Origin: an uncultured Rhizobium sp.
Lineage (GTDB): Bacteria; Pseudomonadota; Alphaproteobacteria; Rhizobiales; Rhizobiaceae
Direction of reading: 5' to 3'
Length of the DNA: 64,000 bases
NCBI GenBank assembly: GCA_945952045.1
Contig: CAMFHE010000020.1
Location: 1-64,000 of the forward strand
The translations under genes and the position numbers were made by a program. Positions 1 through 7,683 of this stretch are shown one piece after another (positions within the stretch are counted from its first letter, which is position 1; each line of letters starts with the position of its first letter). A model generated the notes under the pieces. It was not told the origin of the DNA, made no database searches, and worked only from the letters and a program-made list of their open reading frames with translations.

Positions 1-20
1 AGCGGCCACTGACGACAAAC

Positions 21-50
21 GGCTTGCGCTGCAAAACCGTAGCGCAAGCC
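21..50. terminator. Perfect hairpin, possible terminator of a gene left of the window
   Basis: Two perfect 10-base arms (GGCTTGCGCT and AGCGCAAGCC) are separated by 10 bases. No T-tract follows, so a terminator role is a guess. No gene can be supported between position 1 and the end of the D-aminoacylase gene. Confidence 0.4.
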
Positions 51-206
51 CTCGGCGCAGCCATGCCTTCCTGTGGTTGATCGCTTCTGATCGATTAAGA
101 CGCCTGCACAATCGGCGGTTCGGCATGCCGTATCCCGCAGCCGTGCGCCGACCGGACGCCTCGACGCGGGTGCGGTTGGCGAGGGAAGGATTGACGAGGC
201 AGCCTC

Positions 207-311
207 TAGAGCATTTCCAGCCAAAGCGGGATTGCTTTGGCGTCGGACAATGCGGCAAAAACAAAAGGATAGAGCATTTCCGGTGAACCCCTGTTCACCG
301 GAAATGCTCTA
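207..311. repeat. Composite palindromic intergenic repeat (Rhizobium mosaic type)
   Basis: It starts TAGAGCATTTCC and has two palindromes: CCAAAGC/GCTTTGG at 221-240, then a perfect 18-base inverted repeat AGAGCATTTCCGGTGAAC/GTTCACCGGAAATGCTCT at 271-310 with a 4-base loop. The last bases (GCTCTA) include the stop codon of the D-aminoacylase gene on the minus strand. Related modules recur throughout the window. Confidence 0.8.
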
Positions 312-1895
312 GAGAACGCGACCGGGGCGCGCGTCGGTCTGGCGGCCGTCTGCGATGACGGCCTCGCCATTGACGAAGACATGCGAAATGCCACTGGCCA
401 GACGTGTCGAATCCTCGAAGCTGGCGTGATCGCTGATACCTTCCTCGAAGAGCACGAGATCGGCTGCCATGCCGGGCCGCAGGATGCCGCGATCGGCCAG
501 CGAAAAGCGTTGCGCCGCCATCGATGTCATGCGGCGAACGGCATCCTCCAGCGAAAACCAGCCCTTGTCGCGCCGCAGCGGGCCGGCAATGCGGGGGAAA
601 GTGCCAAAGGCGCGCGGATGCGGTTTCGAGCCGGGTCGCGGAAGGCCATCGGAACCGGCCATGAACATGCGGCCGCAGCAGGCGGCGTGCAGATCGGCCT
701 CGTCGAGCTGGAAGAGAATGATGCCGGTCTGGCCATTGTCCTCCTCGATGAAGCGCAACATCAACTCGAACGGCGAAAGACCCAGCTGAGCGCCGGCCTC
801 GACCATATCCATGCCTTCCAGCCGTTTCAGCGCCGGGATGCCGATGGCGGCAAGGCGCACATTTTCCCAGCCGATCAGCGACACCTTGCTTTGACCGGGA
901 AATTCCGGCCCGCCCTCCTCCACCCAGCGACGGATCAGCGCCCGCTCGGCGGGGTCGGCAAGGCGACGCTTCAGCCCGTCGAGCCCACCCTCCATCAGGG
1001 TTGGCGGCAGCAATTGCAGGATCCAGGTGCTGCCGGCGGGATAGGGATACATGTCGAAACTGATATCGATGCCGCGCCGGCGCATCGCCTCCAACTCGTC
1101 CATCGCTTCGGGGATACGGCCCCAGTTCGGGCGGCCGGCCGATTGCAGATGCGACAACAGGCCGGCAGCGCCCGACGCTTCCAGCGCCGCGCCGAATTCG
1201 GCAATCGCCGTCATCAGGCCATCCTCATAGGAGCGGATATGGGCGGCCAATACACGGCCATGGCGACGCACGACGCGGCCGAGCGCCACCAGCTCCTCCA
1301 CCTCCGCAAAGGCGCTTGGCGGATAGACGAGACCGAGAGACAGGCCGGCCGCACCTTGCGCAAGCTGGCGGTCGAGAAGATCGGCCATCGCAGTGATCTC
1401 CGCAGCCGTCGCCGGGCGCCGCTCATGACCCATGGCGGCCAGCCGCAGGCCCGCATGGCCGACCAGAGAAACGAGGTTCAGGGCAATGCCTTCCCCGGTC
1501 AGCGCCGCACGATAGGCATCGAGATCGGCAAAGATCTCGCTGTCATCGGTTTCGCCGAGCAGGCCGGAAAAATGCTGCCGCAGGTTTTCGCGCGAGCCCG
1601 ATGTTGCCGGATAGAGCGAGAAGGAGCAATTGCCGACGACGATGCTGGTCACGCCCTGAAAGGCCTTTTCCGGCCGGTCGCGCTCGCGCAGGAAAATCAC
1701 ATCGTCATGGCAATGGGCGTCGATGAAGCCGGGAGCGAGGTAACGCTCGCCGGCATCGACGACCGTTGCGTCCCCGGCATCGAGCGCATTGCCAATCGTC
1801 GCAATGCGGCCATCGGCGACAAGAAGATCGCCCCGGAACCACGGGGCGCCGGTTCCATCGACGATACGGGCGCTGCGGATCAGGGTGTTTCGCAT
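309..1895 (-). CDS. N-acyl-D-amino-acid deacylase (D-aminoacylase family amidohydrolase)
   Basis: Predicted cytoplasmic metal-dependent amidohydrolase of 528 residues that removes the acyl group from N-acyl-D-amino acids. The N-terminal beta-domain is followed by the metal motif GFIDAHCHDD (His61, His63), GNCSFS with Cys90 at the place of the zinc-bridging cysteine of D-aminoacylases, and the late SDGLPRPG...HPRAFGTFPR block typical of this subfamily. The C-terminus carries the GILRPGMAADLVLF strand that closes amidohydrolase folds. I chose the ATG at 1895 because GAGGAAG lies 8 bases upstream and the protein then begins MRNTLIRSARIVDG, as usual for the family; an upstream in-frame start at 1943 lacks support. 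The TAG stop lies in the terminal bases of a repeat element. The exact acyl and amino-acid preference is unknown. Confidence 0.88.
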   Translation of the reverse strand: MRNTLIRSARIVDGTGAPWFRGDLLVADGRIATIGNALDAGDATVVDAGERYLAPGFIDAHCHDDVIFLRERDRPEKAFQGVTSIVVGNCSFSLYPATSGSRENLRQHFSGLLGETDDSEIFADLDAYRAALTGEGIALNLVSLVGHAGLRLAAMGHERRPATAAEITAMADLLDRQLAQGAAGLSLGLVYPPSAFAEVEELVALGRVVRRHGRVLAAHIRSYEDGLMTAIAEFGAALEASGAAGLLSHLQSAGRPNWGRIPEAMDELEAMRRRGIDISFDMYPYPAGSTWILQLLPPTLMEGGLDGLKRRLADPAERALIRRWVEEGGPEFPGQSKVSLIGWENVRLAAIGIPALKRLEGMDMVEAGAQLGLSPFELMLRFIEEDNGQTGIILFQLDEADLHAACCGRMFMAGSDGLPRPGSKPHPRAFGTFPRIAGPLRRDKGWFSLEDAVRRMTSMAAQRFSLADRGILRPGMAADLVLFEEGISDHASFEDSTRLASGISHVFVNGEAVIADGRQTDARPGRVL

Positions 1896-2044
1896 GGAGC
1901 TTCCTCGGATCGGAGAAGATTGGCCGCAGTGGTGGGAGATCAATGCTTAACGCATTCCTATCACAGGATGAAACGCGTAAAGCGCGCGATGCTCATGACG
2001 CGGCGCATTGACGCCATCGGGGGTGGCTTCTATCTGGGCTTGTT

Positions 2045-2848
2045 ATGGAGAAGCCGATCTCGACACCCCGCCGGACCGCAAGCGCCCTGAATGCCTTCAA
2101 ACTGATCATCCGACGCATCGAGCGCGGCCGCGATCCCGTGGCGTTGCGCTGGCAGGCGGCCCTCGGGCTCATCGATCTCAGCATTCTCGCCTTCTTCATC
2201 CTTGGCCCCTATTTTCGCTCCGGGCCATCCTACCTGATCGTCGATTATGCCATTGCCGCATGGATTTTCGCCGAGCTTTTCGCGCGGGCGGTCGCTGCCC
2301 CCTCGCTTGGCGAATTCTTTCGCCGGCCGATGATCTGGATCGATATCGCCGTCTTCGCCACGCTTCTGTTTCCGGATGTCCTGTTCAACTTCGCCTTCCT
2401 GCGCGTGATGCGCATCTGGGCGATCGCCCATAGCCCGTTGCTGCACACGGCATTGCGTCTGGCCGGCTGGTCGAGGCTGCGCGACGTCGTTCAGGCCTGC
2501 CTGAATTTCCTTGTCTTCCTGTTCATGGTGACGGGCTTCGTCTACACGACCTTCTTCTACGCCCGCCCGGGCGGAGAAGGCTTCGTCGATGCCCTGTATT
2601 TCACCGTCGCCACCATCACCACGACCGGTTTCGGCGACATCACGCTTCCCGGAACGCTTGGCAAGCTGACATCGGTGATCACCATGATCGTCGGCATTTC
2701 GCTGTTCGTGCGGCTGGCGCAGGCGATTATCCGGCCGAACAAGGTGCATTTCCCCTGCCCCGCCTGCGGCCTGCAGCGCCACGACATCGACGCCGTTCAC
2801 TGCAAGGCCTGCGGCACGCTTCTGAACATCCCCAATGACGGGGAGTGA
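2045..2848 (+). CDS. Kv-type ion channel protein with C-terminal zinc ribbon
   Basis: 267-residue inner-membrane protein. Hydrophobic segments lie near residues 41-57, 63-82, 97-119 and 150-171, followed by a pore helix and the selectivity filter TTTGFGD (192-198), then a last membrane helix at about 208-228. This is the layout of six-helix potassium channels, but the filter reads GFGD rather than the usual GYGD and the S4-like stretch (LRVMRIW) has only a few arginines, so voltage gating is doubtful. The tail after the last helix holds two CxxC pairs (Cys238/241 and Cys253/256), a rubredoxin-like zinc ribbon facing the cytoplasm. It converges on the PilZ-like gene with a 9-base gap. Ion specificity is inferred from the filter only. 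Confidence 0.8.
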   Translation: MEKPISTPRRTASALNAFKLIIRRIERGRDPVALRWQAALGLIDLSILAFFILGPYFRSGPSYLIVDYAIAAWIFAELFARAVAAPSLGEFFRRPMIWIDIAVFATLLFPDVLFNFAFLRVMRIWAIAHSPLLHTALRLAGWSRLRDVVQACLNFLVFLFMVTGFVYTTFFYARPGGEGFVDALYFTVATITTTGFGDITLPGTLGKLTSVITMIVGISLFVRLAQAIIRPNKVHFPCPACGLQRHDIDAVHCKACGTLLNIPNDGE

Positions 2849-2857
2849 GGACGCCGG

Positions 2858-3226
2858 TTAAGACTGCGGCGTGCCGGGCGGGAAGGAGGCCTCGACGATA
2901 TCGATGAGACGCGTCTCGTGCAGCGGCGCCAGAAAATTCACCGCCAGCCGGCCATCGCCGCAATGGGCGACGGCGCAGCCGATATTGGCGGTGAAGCCAT
3001 CGATCGACAGCAGGACATGATCGGGAATGCCGAGCGTCGTCAGCGTGGTCAGCCAGGCCGAGCGCTGCGAGATCTCGATGATCGTGCAGGCGCGGCTCGA
3101 TTCCCGAACCAGACCGGCGCCGATGACGATGATACGGCCGGGTTGTCGCAGCCGATAGACTTGCGGCGGCGTACGCTCTTCGCTACGCCTTTGAAAACCT
3201 GTATTTTTCTGGAAATCTGATCGCAT
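2858..3226 (-). CDS. PilZ-like domain protein
   Basis: 122-residue protein. The block CTIIEISQRSAWL, then IPDHVLLSIDG and CAVAHCGDGRLAVNFL, follows the strand pattern of short rhizobial PilZ-domain proteins. The canonical c-di-GMP-binding RxxxR is not clear, so binding is uncertain. The ATG at 3226 is preferred because GGAGAA precedes it; the longer reading frame to 3304 has no ribosome site and runs toward the Rrf2 promoter. It is divergent from the Rrf2 regulator gene. Confidence 0.6.
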   Translation of the reverse strand: MRSDFQKNTGFQRRSEERTPPQVYRLRQPGRIIVIGAGLVRESSRACTIIEISQRSAWLTTLTTLGIPDHVLLSIDGFTANIGCAVAHCGDGRLAVNFLAPLHETRLIDIVEASFPPGTPQS

Positions 3227-3285
3227 GGGTTTCTCCGGACGCAAGGATGGCCCAACCTGCCATTCCAAGCTTTCGCGGAGCCGAC

Positions 3286-3313
3286 TTGAAAACACCGCAA
3301 TCAAGGATAATAT
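3286..3313 (+). promoter_or_regulatory. Predicted promoter of the Rrf2 regulator gene
   Basis: TTGAAA at 3286-3291 and TAATAT at 3308-3313 are spaced by 16 bases, a plausible housekeeping promoter. The -10 box lies inside the AAGGATA-N5-TATCCTT palindrome, so a bound repressor would block polymerase. Confidence 0.5.
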
Positions 3314-3321
3314 TTATCCTT
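3303..3321. promoter_or_regulatory. Palindromic operator in front of the Rrf2 gene
   Basis: AAGGATAATATTTATCCTT has 7-base perfect arms around a 5-base AT centre and ends 17 bases before the start codon. A near-identical palindrome precedes the neighbouring ahpD-like gene. The likely ligand is the adjacent Rrf2 protein, which would then be autoregulated. Confidence 0.75.
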
Positions 3322-3338
3322 AAACGGAGCGGACACGC

Positions 3339-3827
3339 ATGAACTTGAAAAGCCAGGTGGAATGGGCGTTGCATTGCGCGGCGGTTCTCGCGGGCCTGCC
3401 GGAAGGGCGCTATCTCTCCACCAAGGCCTTGGCGGAATTTCACGGGCTGCCGAAGGAGTATCTGTCAAAAGCGTTGCAGGGGTTGTCGCAGGCGAAGCTC
3501 GTCGAGACGACGCTTGGACCAAGCGGCGGCTACCGGCTGGCGCGGCCGGCCAGCGACATCACTTTCCTCGATATCGTCGAGGCGGTCGAAGGCAAGGGCC
3601 GGACGTTCGTCTGCAACAATATTCGCGCCAACAATCCCTGTCGCCCCGCCGGCTATTGCGACGACAAGCCCTGCGGCATTGCCCGCATCATGTGGCAGGC
3701 GGACGAGGCCTGGCGCCAGACGCTGGCAAAGGCAAGGCTTTCCGATCTTGTCGCCGGGCTGGCGCAGGACGTGCCCGCCGAGATCCTGGCGGCCGGCCGC
3801 GACTGGATTTTGCAGCGCGCCGGCTGA
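3339..3827 (+). CDS. Rrf2 family transcriptional regulator
   Basis: 162-residue DNA-binding protein of the Rrf2 family (IscR, NsrR, CymR relatives). A winged helix-turn-helix occupies residues 1-75, with recognition helix around 36-50 (GLPKEYLSKALQGL) and the wing GPSGGYRLARP (60-70). Cys92, Cys101, Cys107 and Cys112 form a cluster just after the wing, where IscR and NsrR bind an Fe-S cluster, but the spacing differs from both, so cluster binding is an inference. The gene has its own palindromic operator and is convergent with an AhpD-like peroxidase gene carrying the same operator. A role in sensing oxidative, nitrosative or electrophile stress is the simplest reading. Confidence 0.88.
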   Translation: MNLKSQVEWALHCAAVLAGLPEGRYLSTKALAEFHGLPKEYLSKALQGLSQAKLVETTLGPSGGYRLARPASDITFLDIVEAVEGKGRTFVCNNIRANNPCRPAGYCDDKPCGIARIMWQADEAWRQTLAKARLSDLVAGLAQDVPAEILAAGRDWILQRAG

Positions 3828-3855
3828 CCGTTTCACCGCAAGCAATTCCAAAACG

Positions 3856-3893
3856 AAAAACACCGCGCGTCCATGTCTCGCGCGGCGTTTTTT
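3856..3893. terminator. Bidirectional terminator between rrf2 and the ahpD-like gene
   Basis: Arms CCGCGCG and CGCGCGG flank a short loop, with an A-run on the left and a run of six T on the right. It can end both convergent transcripts. Confidence 0.8.
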
Positions 3894-3910
3894 CGTTCGT
3901 TCCGGTCGTT

Positions 3911-4390
3911 TCAGGAGAGATTTGCCTTCTCGAGACCATAAAGCTTGTCGGCGGAACCGGGTGTCGGCAGAAAGGCGACACCGGCCCGGTTCCAGGCGTT
4001 AATCGTCATGATCGCAAAGGTCAGATCCGCGATCTCCTTGTCGGAGAAATGGGTACGTAATTCACCGAAAGCCGCGTCCGAGACGCCTTCCGCGGGAATG
4101 CGGGTCAACACTTCCGCCCAGGCAAAGGCGGCGCGCTCACGCGCATCGAACAGCGGCGATTCACGCCAGATCGCCAGGTGATGCAGACGCAGCTCGCGCT
4201 CGCCGTGAATCTTGGCTTCCTTCACATGCATGTCGAGGCAGAAGGCGCAGCCGTTAAGCTGCGATACCCGCATGTCGATGAGATGCAATAGGCCGGCATC
4301 GATGGAACTTTGCTTCACGCCAATCGAGAGGTCGACGAGTTTTTTCAAGAGTTCGGGCGACTGCTGGCCGTAGTTCAAACGCTGCGTCAT
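3911..4390 (-). CDS. AhpD-like carboxymuconolactone decarboxylase family peroxidase
   Basis: 159-residue protein of the AhpD/CMD family. NGCAFCLDMH gives the redox motif CxxCxxxH (Cys48, Cys51, His55) used by alkylhydroperoxidase D for peroxide reduction. The rest is helical, and AFAWAEVLTRI plus EIADLTFAIMTINAWNR are typical of the subfamily often annotated as carboxymuconolactone decarboxylase; the CxxC makes peroxidase/disulfide reductase activity more likely than decarboxylation. Two tandem AAGGA...TCCTT palindromes lie 19-56 bases upstream, matching the one at the neighbouring Rrf2 gene, so the gene is probably repressed by that regulator. Natural substrate unknown. Confidence 0.88.
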   Translation of the reverse strand: MTQRLNYGQQSPELLKKLVDLSIGVKQSSIDAGLLHLIDMRVSQLNGCAFCLDMHVKEAKIHGERELRLHHLAIWRESPLFDARERAAFAWAEVLTRIPAEGVSDAAFGELRTHFSDKEIADLTFAIMTINAWNRAGVAFLPTPGSADKLYGLEKANLS

Positions 4391-4408
4391 GATTTATCTC
4401 CGCTAATT

Positions 4409-4446
4409 AAGGATATTATTTATCCTTAAGGACTTTTTATATCCTT
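4409..4446. promoter_or_regulatory. Tandem palindromic operators upstream of the ahpD-like gene
   Basis: The first palindrome, AAGGATATTATTTATCCTT (4409-4427), matches the Rrf2-gene operator at 18 of 19 positions. It is followed directly by a weaker copy, AAGGACTTTTTATATCCTT (4428-4446). The end-to-end 19-base arrangement suggests cooperative binding of two dimers. Confidence 0.75.
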
Positions 4447-4506
4447 AATTCAGATTTGTAAAGCCTCCTCACGAACCCGCCGCCGGTGGCGTGATCACCC
4501 AAAACG

Positions 4507-4542
4507 AAAAGCCACCGAGGCGTGGCGACGCCCGGCGGCTTT
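4507..4542 (-). terminator. Rho-independent terminator of the TadG/vWA gene
   Basis: On the minus strand GCCGCCG pairs with CGGTGGC (one G-U pair), followed by TTTT. It lies about 30 bases after the stop codon. Confidence 0.75.
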
Positions 4543-4572
4543 GGCAGTTCGGTAGCGTCAGAAAGACTGACG

Positions 4573-5733
4573 TCAGTTCGTCAACAATGGGCTGGAGCCT
4601 GCGGTCATCTTGGCAATGTCGGCAAAGGCCTGGGTGAGCTTGCCGCCGTCGGTTGCATCGTAATAGGTCGATGTCTTGCTCGCGCAGCTGCTCAAAAAGG
4701 CCTTGGCCGTCGCCGAGGTCAGCAGGAAGCCGACGGTATAGACCGTTACACCGGCGTTCTTCGCCCGCGTGCATTGCGTCAAGGTTGCGGTATTGTCCGA
4801 GGAGGCGTTGTTCTCGCCATCGGTCATGAAGACGAGGTATTTTTCCGGCGTCAGTCCGTTCTTCTTCAAATGCGCGTCGTTTTCCGTTACGGCAAGCAGA
4901 CCGTCGACCCCCGCCTTGAACGCAGCGGTGGAACTCGTGCCGCCACTCGGGGTCAAAGCGTTGACATAGGTTCCGACGCCGCTCGTGCCCCAGTTCAAGA
5001 CCTGCTCCGCCATCGGGCCGGTATTGTAGGCATCGGCACCCGTACGAACATAGAAATGTGTGGGATCCTGCGTCTCGAAAGCGGACAGCACGCCCGCCAC
5101 GCCGGATTTCAGCAGCTCAATGCGCTGATAGTTGCACGGCTTGTGGTTGGTTTGAACATACATCGCCGTCTGCGCCGCATTCATATAATAATAATCACAG
5201 GCGCCTGTGGATTTGATCGAGCCGTCGACGCTTGCCTGCATCGATCCCGAGCGGTCCAGCACGAAATACATGCTGACCGCCTTCTGATTGGCAGTCGAAC
5301 TCGTCGACTTGCTGACATCGGAGATTGCGATCTTGTTATAGCCCATAATGCTGCTGAACGAGGTTTTCACCGCGCTTTGGACGCTGACCGAGACATCGTA
5401 TTTGAAGCGCTGCCCGGCAAGAGCTGTGGTCTGGATATCGACGCCGGCCTTATAGTCGGCAGTCGTAAGCCCGATAGTCGCCATGTGGCCGGACACGAAT
5501 TGCAAGGCGAGCGTCTTTGCCTGATCGACGGTCATTTTCTTTGCGCCGAGCGCCGAAGACGCGGCCAGCGCCGCCGAATCGGCCATGTTGGCCAGTTCCT
5601 CGCGCGCCATCAAGGCTTCGGAGACATCGATCGCCGTACCGGCAATGCCCAACAGACACGGAATGACGAGTGCAGTTATGATCGCGAAATTTCCCGACCG
5701 ATCGAAAAGCATATGGCGAAGAGAATTGGACAT
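4573..5733 (-). CDS. TadG-like pilus-assembly/vWA domain protein
   Basis: 386-residue exported protein. The N-terminus has the TadE/TadG signature: a short basic leader, FDRSGNFAIITALVIPCLL (about 10-28) as the membrane anchor, then a helix with MAREELANMADSAALAAS. A von Willebrand A domain follows with the metal-adhesion motif DRSGSM (160-165) and FMTDGENN later. Such proteins sit in the periplasm or at the surface and accompany Flp/Tad pili or act as adhesins. No other tad gene is nearby, so it is an orphan copy. The ATG at 5733 is preferred over a TTG two codons upstream; no strong ribosome site is seen for either. Confidence 0.85.
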   Translation of the reverse strand: MSNSLRHMLFDRSGNFAIITALVIPCLLGIAGTAIDVSEALMAREELANMADSAALAASSALGAKKMTVDQAKTLALQFVSGHMATIGLTTADYKAGVDIQTTALAGQRFKYDVSVSVQSAVKTSFSSIMGYNKIAISDVSKSTSSTANQKAVSMYFVLDRSGSMQASVDGSIKSTGACDYYYMNAAQTAMYVQTNHKPCNYQRIELLKSGVAGVLSAFETQDPTHFYVRTGADAYNTGPMAEQVLNWGTSGVGTYVNALTPSGGTSSTAAFKAGVDGLLAVTENDAHLKKNGLTPEKYLVFMTDGENNASSDNTATLTQCTRAKNAGVTVYTVGFLLTSATAKAFLSSCASKTSTYYDATDGGKLTQAFADIAKMTAGSSPLLTN

Positions 5734-6428
5734 GGCCAAGGATACCGAAGTTGCCCGATAATTCTCTCTATGACGGGTTCCTCAACAAATGATTGATAGC
5801 GATCGCAGGAAAAATACTTCCTGAAACGAGAATAACTTTCCGACAACGCTAATATTTTTATCGTAAGAGGCTGATATTATTCGCCATATGCCACAACCGA
5901 AATTTTCTACTCAGCCAAGTTGACGCGCTTTTCCAAAGGAAAAGGATTTCATTTTTCTTGGGCGCAAAAAGGAAATACATCGTTATTATGAATGTTACGA
6001 TAATTTCAACAGTAAAATACGACCGATAATTGCGCCACATCGCGACGTGGTCACGCACCCACTCAGCTGGGCGCCTATTGCCGCCAAACCGCCACACGGG
6101 GGCGTTTTAAAGCAACTCACGACTTCTCTGCATCGAAGGCTTGGAGGCCACCCGCCAGCGCCCGGGTGCGCGCTGGAACGTCGTCTAAACCGCTGGCAAT
6201 ACGGCGAAGCACCGGCAACAATGCCGCGCCTCACCGCTTGAGGCCAGCTTCTTGGTATCCATCGACGGAAAAACCCAGCTTAAACGACTCCAGCAGCAGG
6301 CGAAATTTTTGCCCAGAACATGCATTTCCGGGAAGCCTCAAGGCGTCTTAAGGACCGATATGAGAGTTGAGACCAAGAAATTAGCTGCAACTAATTCTTG
6401 AAATATTCGGTGTCCTATTGGAATTTAA
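5734..6428. other. Long AT-rich gap without a convincing gene
   Basis: About 0.7 kb between the TadG-like gene and tRNA-Phe. Roughly 5790-6020 is clearly more AT-rich than the surroundings. Short ORFs on both strands (for example 5858-6097 minus and 6047-6241 plus) show no recognisable domain, no good ribosome sites and overlap each other, so I do not call them. A lone GCATTTCCGGGAAG fragment near 6323 resembles an end of the dispersed repeat. Confidence 0.5.
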
Positions 6429-6504
6429 TGGTGCCCGGAGGCGGATTTGAACCACCGACACGCGGATTTTCAATCCGCTGCTCTACCAACTGAGCTATCC
6501 GGGC
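6429..6504 (-). tRNA. tRNA-Phe (GAA)
   Basis: The minus strand folds as a complete 76-base cloverleaf starting GCCCGGATAGCTCAGTTGG, with anticodon GAA in the loop TTGAAAA, T-arm GGTTCAAATCC and an encoded CCA end. The acceptor stem GCCCGGA/TCCGGGC is perfect. Confidence 0.97.
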
Positions 6505-6585
6505 ATCCCGGGCCTTTCGGGCCGTATCGGTTCCTTTGGAACCGCCGGGGCTTGGTTTCCCCGGGAACGAGCGGGGTTATAACAT
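6505..6585 (-). other. Hairpin-rich leader upstream of tRNA-Phe
   Basis: Three short hairpins stand in a row on the 5' side of the tRNA: GGGCC-TTTC-GGCCC, CGGTTCC-TTT-GGAACCG and GGGG...CCCC. TATAAC on the minus strand, just further upstream, could be the -10 box. They are probably part of a processed 5' leader. Confidence 0.45.
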
Positions 6586-6713
6586 CCTATTTCGCGATGT
6601 CCAGCGCCAAACGACACTTTTTTGACGGGAGTTTTCGTTTTCTCCTATCCCTTTGAAATAGATGATATTTTAAAGGGATTTTTGGGCACGCTCAGCCGGT
6701 TTTGCATCGACGC

Positions 6714-6929
6714 TCAGGTTTCGTCGTCACCATTGGCCTTCGACTCGTCGTCGGCGACGGGGATGGCGTAGGAGCCGTTCAACCAGCGGGAGAGATCGAG
6801 CGACCGGCAACGATCCGAACAGAAAGGATAGTGATCGCGCGCCGAGGGACGGCCGCATTCGGGGCATGGCACAGCCTTGCGCAGCGGCGCGACCTTGCCG
6901 GCAGCGCCGTCTTCGTCGCCCGCACTCAT
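6714..6929 (-). CDS. yacG: DNA gyrase inhibitor YacG (small zinc protein)
   Basis: 71-residue protein with the YacG zinc site CPECGRP...YPFCSDRCR (Cys22, Cys25, Cys37, Cys41), followed by [14 protein letters not shown] as in the family. YacG binds the GyrB C-terminal region in E. coli and lowers gyrase activity. The start codon overlaps the maf stop by ATGA, so the two are translationally coupled; this ATG gives the normal family length. Last gene of the housekeeping run that begins at murA. Confidence 0.92.
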   Translation of the reverse strand: MSAGDEDGAAGKVAPLRKAVPCPECGRPSARDHYPFCSDRCRSLDLSRWLNGSYAIPVADDESKANGDDET

Positions 6930-7546
6930 CGTCCGCCCCATCCGGCGCGGATGTCGAAACCCTCGCCGGCCATCAAAAGCGTGGTCTCGTAGAGCGGCAA
7001 CCCGACGACATTGGTGTAGGAGCCGACGAGCTTTTGCACGAAACTGCCGGCGATGCCCTGGATGGCATAGGCGCCCGCCTTGCCGCGCCATTCGCCGGAC
7101 GCCAGATAGGCGTCGATATCGGCGGATGACAGGCGGCGGAAGCGCACCTTGGATTCGACAATCTTCTGGCGCGACTGGCCATCCGGCGTGATCAGGCAGA
7201 TGCCGGTGTAGACGCGGTGATTTCGCCCCGACAGCAGATTGAGCGCCGACGACGCCTCATCGGCATATTCGCACTTGCCGAGGATGCGGCGACCGACGGC
7301 CACCACCGTATCGGCGGCGAGGATATAGCTCCCCTGCCAGGCGGGATCGCCCTTGATCGCGCGAAACGAGGCTTCCGCCTTCTCGCCGGAGAGTCGCCGC
7401 GCCAGGGAACGCGGATGCTCCGCCTTCTTTGGCGTCTCATCGACATCCATCGGCATCAGCCGGGCGGGTTCCAGCCCTGCCTGGCCGAGCAATTCGACGC
7501 GCCGGGGCGAACCGGAGGCGAGGATCAGCTTGTTCTTCAGCACCAT
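6926..7546 (-). CDS. maf: Maf family nucleotide pyrophosphatase
   Basis: 206-residue cytoplasmic house-cleaning enzyme that hydrolyses non-canonical or excess nucleoside triphosphates to monophosphates. It starts with the family motif [14 protein letters not shown] (about 7-20), has AADTVV (about 75-80) carrying the catalytic aspartate, and [11 protein letters not shown] further on. Maf enzymes differ in whether they prefer dTTP/UTP or modified bases; the sequence alone does not settle this. It is followed directly by yacG with a 4-base overlap and preceded by infA and a repeat module. Confidence 0.93.
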   Translation of the reverse strand: MVLKNKLILASGSPRRVELLGQAGLEPARLMPMDVDETPKKAEHPRSLARRLSGEKAEASFRAIKGDPAWQGSYILAADTVVAVGRRILGKCEYADEASSALNLLSGRNHRVYTGICLITPDGQSRQKIVESKVRFRRLSSADIDAYLASGEWRGKAGAYAIQGIAGSFVQKLVGSYTNVVGLPLYETTLLMAGEGFDIRAGWGGR

Positions 7547-7608
7547 GGGCTCCCGGAACCTTTTCGCTTTTCTTCGAGCCGCGAAAACGCTCCAACTCTT
7601 TGTTCAGT

Positions 7609-7655
7609 CGCATTTCCGGGCGGAAAACCGCTTCACACTTTTCCTGGAAACGCTC
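7609..7655. repeat. Palindromic repeat module between infA and maf
   Basis: Runs from CGCATTTCCGGGCGG to CCTGGAAACGCTC, matching the dispersed GCATTTCC...GGAAATGC module. It is preceded by TTTGTTCAGT, resembling the TTTGTT lead-in seen at other copies. Confidence 0.75.
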
Positions 7656-7683
7656 CGTTGAGAATACGCGCCGGAGGGCAGGC

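Noticed and set aside
381-2090. 569-codon ORF on the plus strand
   Set aside because: Runs opposite the D-aminoacylase gene, which has full family motifs. The plus-strand translation is low-complexity and domain-free; it is a GC-driven shadow.
5858-6241. Short ORFs in the gap before tRNA-Phe
   Set aside because: Overlapping frames on both strands, no ribosome sites and no known domain.
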